A stretch of DNA of 64,000 bases from Sacculina carcini (taxonomy: Eukaryota; Arthropoda; Thecostraca; Sacculinidae), in contig OU696594.1 in assembly GCA_916048095.2 (NCBI GenBank), forward strand, positions 6,067,281-6,131,280. The letters are read 5' to 3'. Of this stretch, positions 50,101 through 56,012 are shown one piece after another. The translations under genes and the position numbers were made by a program. Below the pieces are notes generated by a model that was not told the origin of the DNA, did not search any database, and saw nothing but the letters and a program-made list of their open reading frames with translations. Positions within the stretch are counted from its first letter, which is position 1. Each line of letters opens with the position of its first letter.

Positions 50101-53100
50101 CCCAGCCAACCAGGTGGGCATAGAATATCCGGTTCCAGATCGACGCATAAAGTTGAAGAAGCGATTGTGCGGAGTGGTGTTTGTTGAAGTACATAGCAGC
50201 GAGCGCACCGAGTGCAGAGCAATATCCAGCACTTCTTGCCATTGTGTTTCATTCAGCTGTCGCGACCTGAGTGCCAGACGTATGGATCTCCACAGGCAGC
50301 CGTTCATTCTCTCACATTGGCCGTTTCCTATAGGATGATACGGCGAGGAGTGCGACATAGTTACACCGTTGTGATACAGGAAATGCTTGAGATCAGAAGA
50401 CACGAATTGTGCACCTCTATCGCTGTGAATTGTTTCAGGACATCCTACCAAGGTGAAGAGACTAGTCAAACACGTAATCACCGTTTGAGAAGTCATGTCT
50501 GCACAGGCGAACGCAAACGGGAATCTAGAATACTCGTCGACGATAACTAGGAGATAGCGATTACCATTTATTGATGGTTTGGGTCCGACGAAGTCGATGG
50601 CCAAACGTTGCATCGGACGGCCAGCATGGATGAGCGTACCAGGAGGAGATTTGTGAAACCTAGGCTTCAGCTCAGCGCACGTTCTGCAATCGCGATATAC
50701 TTTCTTGACGTCTTCAGTTGAGAATGGGAGGTTCTTCTCCTTCACGAAATGATTCAACCGGGCGACACCGGGATGGCAGAGCGCAACGTGAATATCCGAT
50801 AAGGATGACGTCAGCGTGAGAGAACATGCTCTCGATAGAGCATCAGCAGGTGCGTTAAATTCTCCAGGACGGTATTCTATATCATAACAGTAACTGGAAA
50901 GTTCAAGCCTCCAACGCATCAATTTATCATTTTTCACCTTGGAGAGGCATTTGCTGTTGAAAATGAAAGATACGGCTTGTTGGTCGGTGACGATCGTGAA
51001 TTTTCGTCCCGTAAGCAGGTCTTGCCATTTCCTGATGGATTCGATTACCGCTGCAGCCTCACGTTCGATCGTTGACTGAGAACGTTCCGAGCGATTTAGT
51101 GTCCTAGAGAAGAAGGCAACTGGTCTTCCTTCTTGAGAGAGGGTTGCAGCCAGAGCCGAGCCAGAGGCGTCAGTCTCGATTCTGAAAGGAGAGTCATCCT
51201 TGATGGCGCACAGTGAGGCCGAACAGATGTCATCCTTCAGTTTTTCAAAAGCCCGCCGGGCTTCAATCGTCAAAGGAAATGATGACGTATTCAGAAGAGG
51301 GCTGATTTGCGATGAAAAATTTGGAATCCAGACAGAGTAGTACGAGAAAAGCCCCAGACAGCGTTTCAGGGACTTTTTACACTGAGGAAATGGCAGACTC
51401 TTGAGAGGTTCAAGTCTTTCCGGGTCTGGTCTTACAGTTCCATTCTCGATTTGATGACCCAGGTATTTGAGACATCGGACGTTGAATTCGCACTTATCTT
51501 GGTTGAGCTGGAGGCCCATTCCTTTGGCAACCTTCGTGAATGCCTCCACACGCTGATTCAACTCTTTTTCATTAACAGCACCGATCACAATGTCGTCGAT
51601 ATACAGATGAGCACCCTTTATGTTGTTTCTACGTATTAGGTCGGTCAAAACGCGCTGAAAAACCGCCACAGAGTTTGTCAATCCAAACGGAAGTCTTGTG
51701 AACTCAAATAGTTCTCCAAGAGCCTCGAATGCTGTATACTTCCTGTCACCTTCACGAATAGGGCATTGGTAGTACGCCGATTTCATATCCATTTTGGAAA
51801 ACACCTTATATTGTGTGAGACTATGAATGATGTTGGAAATTTTCGGAAGTGGAAAGGCGTCCAGTTCGGTGAATTTATTGATTGTGGATGAATAGTCAAT
51901 CACCATTCGCTTTTCGTGTCGTTCATTATGAGTGACCACGATCTGGGCTCTCCACGGTGAGTTCGACTTTTTGATGATGCCATCCTTCAGCAACTTTCGA
52001 ACTTCGTTCTTGATGAATTCTCGATCAGAAGACGAGTAGTAGCGGCTTCTTGTGCAGATGGGACGGCAGTCTTCAGTAATACTGGAGAACAGGGCAGGTG
52101 GATCGATATTCATTTGTGCCACTCCACATACTTGCAAAGTCGGATTATTTCCTCCGAATTTGAACTCGACCGTGCGATGGAGTCTCATGAAAGTTTGGCC
52201 GAGTATCATCGGTACACACAGATCAGGCATAATTGTCAGGCGAACGTTGCGATACACGTTTCCTTCGACCGATATGTCCACTAGACAGTACCCTCCAGTA
52301 CGGCTCATCAGTTGAGACGACGCCATATACACGGTCTCGCTTGATTTGAGAATTCTCAGATGCATCTTTTTTGCGATCTCTGGTCGAATGAAGTTATCCG
52401 TGCTGCCACTGTCTACCATAGCCTTGAATTGTCTGCGATCAATTTCCACAGAAAGCATGGGATATTTAGGAGAATCGAATGGCCGCGTAGCAGCGATACT
52501 CAGTGCAGCGTTTGTTCTCGAGGAAGATGATTTACACACTACGGCAAAATGCCCTTTTTACCGCAGTTCCTGCACAGTGAATCTTTGGCAGGGCACCTCC
52601 ATCGCGGATGAGGTGGTTTCCCGCAGAACTGGCAAGTTGTTGACCTTTTGCGCATAGCAGAACATTCTGCATCTGAGTCCGGAGACGCCGCTTCTATAGG
52701 AGTGACCTCCGCAACTGCTGCATACGCAGGACGATAAGCAGCGGCGTTCATCTGAGCCATTTCTAGGCTGCGTGCAGCGGCCACTGCCGACTCCAATGTC
52801 AGATCAGATTTTTCTAGCAGTCGCTGACGGATCTCGTCCGACGCCAGGCCAGATATAAATGCGTCACGAATCGCCTGGTTCGAATGTTCAAGTGCATTCA
52901 CGGCGCCGAACTGACAATCCTTTGCAAGTCCTTTCAAAGATTGCAGAAACGAATCAATTTTTTCTCCTGTAGATTGTTTTTTGGTGGCCAGCAGATGCCT
53001 TGCAAACACCGTGTTTTTGGGTTTGACGTAAGTCGATTTCAACACGCTGATTGCTTCCTCATTTGTTACACAATCGGAGATGAGAGAGTACACATTCGGT

Positions 53101-55954
53101 GAAATATAATTGATGAGAATGCTGAGTTTGTTCAGAGGAGTGTCTGGATGCATCGCAGAGAGAGATGAGATACAGTTGTTCAACGTTATATGCCAATGCG
53201 TCCACTGCTCCGCGGTGGTCTCGTCATTGCCCTCGAAACGCAAAGGTTTCAAAAGATTTTCCATGATGGAACCAGCGTTGATTATTTTGAGTTTAATAAA
53301 TTGTCATGAAACTCAACGAGCCTGAACGAAAGGCTTTATTAAACTCAAAATTCACGACATATCTGTGAACGATCAAATCATACATTTAAGCATCATACAT
53401 CATACACAACAATTAACGCATCAAATTTACAAAATATAAGAGAGCGGATGCTCAACTTGTAACAGCAATGTTCATTGAGCACAACACGTATTTAGTTACA
53501 TATTATAAACGAGACTATACGAAAACATACCGAAAACAACCCTTCCCAAATAACAAACACTTCGAGTGGAAAATACATCGCCGCACTTCTCTCAGAGGGA
53601 AACCAGTCACTAGCAATAGCAAGGATGCCAGATCATAACACCCAATATAACCTGACCCAAACCTGCCAAAGTCAACCCAACCATCTTGGCCTAACCCAGC
53701 CTAATTTGAGGTGATCTAACTTATTAGTTTGTGATCACAAAATGAACCAATTCGATCATAATTTGCAATCAGAAGCATGAGATTTTCTACGCCAGGGGTC
53801 TCAAACGCGCGGCCCATCAATTCTTTTCTCTCAACCCGCCAATATAGTATAGAAACCAAAGTGTAAGACAGTTAAATTCCTTATATTTCACATTATATAT
53901 ATTTTGACAAAATATCCCTCAATTCGTCTCATATTTAAACCCGCCCGTCGGGCGGAACGACTAATCTAATAAAATGAATAAATAACCAAAAAACTTGACC
54001 AATAAAAAAATATATATTTGTAAATTCTTGTATTAATTATTGTGACAATTTGTGATTGTCACCTTAGAGGACAATCACAAATTTGTGATTGTCACCTTAG
54101 AGGTGACGATCACAAATTTACAAAATTGTGTTCTCACACAGAAGCTCACACAAAAATGAGGCAAGGAGTGAGGAGAAGGCGGAGATAGGATGGCTGATGA
54201 GGATCGTGGAGAAGATTATAGATCAGACAACACAAGCGAAAGTGAATACGTGGAACAATAGGGACCCAGTGAGATTGAAAAAGAAATTGAGAAGTGTGAC
54301 GACAAGGAACAGGATAACAATCACAAATTTGTGATTATTATTAACTTTTATTATTATTAACGTTTATTTGTATAGCGCACATTAAAACACACGCGCGAAA
54401 AGAGAAATCTTGGTGCAAAAATATAAACAAATATGTAAGACACGCCGCTTAGGGAAAACAAACATGCGGACAATACACACACCCACAAGCACACACACTC
54501 ACACAAACACACACACACACACACACGCACACAAACATACTCATGCACACACACCGCCAAATTGAAACATGGCAGTAAGAAAGAGCATAAAAAACAAGAA
54601 AACTTCTAGTAAATATATCACGCGAGACGGGTACGGTATGACAGCTCAGAGCGAAGCGTAAGGAGTAAGAGAGTGAGAGTCATGATCAAAAGATTTATCA
54701 AAGAGATGATTGCGCAGAGAAGAGGAAAACGATGATAAGGATGTGGAGGAGATAACATGGGAGGGAAGAGAGTTGTACAAACGTGGAGCATAGAAAGGGA
54801 AGGATTTACTAGACCAGGTAGATTCATTGAGGGCTCGTGGACAGGATAAAGGAAGAGGATGACGGGAAAGAAAGTTATTAGAGAGTGTAAGAAGCTGCGA
54901 GAGGTATGTAGGTTGCCGAGGGTCATGCAAAAGTTTATAAACAAGACAGCAAATTTTAAAGTGGATGCGAGGGATGATCGGAAGCCATCGAAGATTGTAG
55001 AGATAGGGTGAGGTATGACGAAAGTGGGAAGGAGAAAACACGAAACGACAAGATTTATTAATGACATGTTGCAGGATTTTCAGAGAGGAGCGAGGTACAT
55101 GGAAATATAAAGAATTGCAGTAGTTGATTCTTGAAAAGATGAAACAATGAATCAGTTTAATAGCTGAGGGACGGTCGAGAAAAGGGCGGATAGGATATAG
55201 CGAACGTAGAATGAGATGACAAGTGCGAGCAACAGCAGAAATATTTGCAGAAAAAGAAAGTGAGGAATCAAGAATGACTCCGAGATCGCGAACACTTTGA
55301 GATAGGGGTAAAGGGAGCAGCGGAGGTGTTAAGCGAGGAGGATGTAGAATGAAGAATTCTGATTTGGAAGTGTTAAGAAGGAGACTGCGAGAGGCACACC
55401 AGGAATAAATATCAGAGATAATGTCTGATAAGAACGAAGCATGGGGGAAGGGAAGAGGAATAATTATTTGTATATCGTCTGCGTAGACGTGGAACTGGAC
55501 AGAATATCGATGGAGAATAGGACATAGAGAAAACATGTACAGATTGAAGAGAAGCGGGGCTAGAATAGAACCTTGTGGCACACCGGAAAGTAGAGGAGTT
55601 TGCTTAGAAGTAGTGGAATTGAATTGCACCGAGTAGGAACGATCAGTAAGATAAGAATGTAGAAGAGAGAGCGCTGAAGAGGACACACCAAGAAAGGAGA
55701 GATCTCTGATTAAAATTGAATGGTCAACTAAGTCAAAGGCTGCTGACAGATCAAGGAGGATAAGCAGAGCCGATTTACCGAATGAAAAATGAGAAAAAAC
55801 AGTAGTAGTAACGGAGGTTAGGACAGATTCAGTAGAGTGAGCAGACTTGAAACCCGATTGGAAGGGGTCAAGGGATTTGTTGATGATTGTCACCTTAGAG
55901 GTGGAATTTATTTGATATTGTGATTAAACATATTTCCATAGTATATATCTATAC

Positions 55955-56012
<58 letters not shown>

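Larger units (their letters stand above)
49310..53640 (-). mobile_element. Ty3/gypsy LTR retrotransposon, near-intact, self-priming type
   Basis: 4331 bp with 339-bp LTRs (49310-49648 and 53302-53640) and a perfect CCCAA target duplication (49305-49309, 53641-53645). The LTRs differ at only about four positions, so it is young. Gag and a 956-codon pol frame are both open. A purine tract ATGGGGAGAG abuts the 3' LTR. The primer-binding site is complementary to the element's own LTR, not to an obvious tRNA end. The sequence flanking the insertion matches other local repeats read without it, confirming the empty site. Confidence 0.92.
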
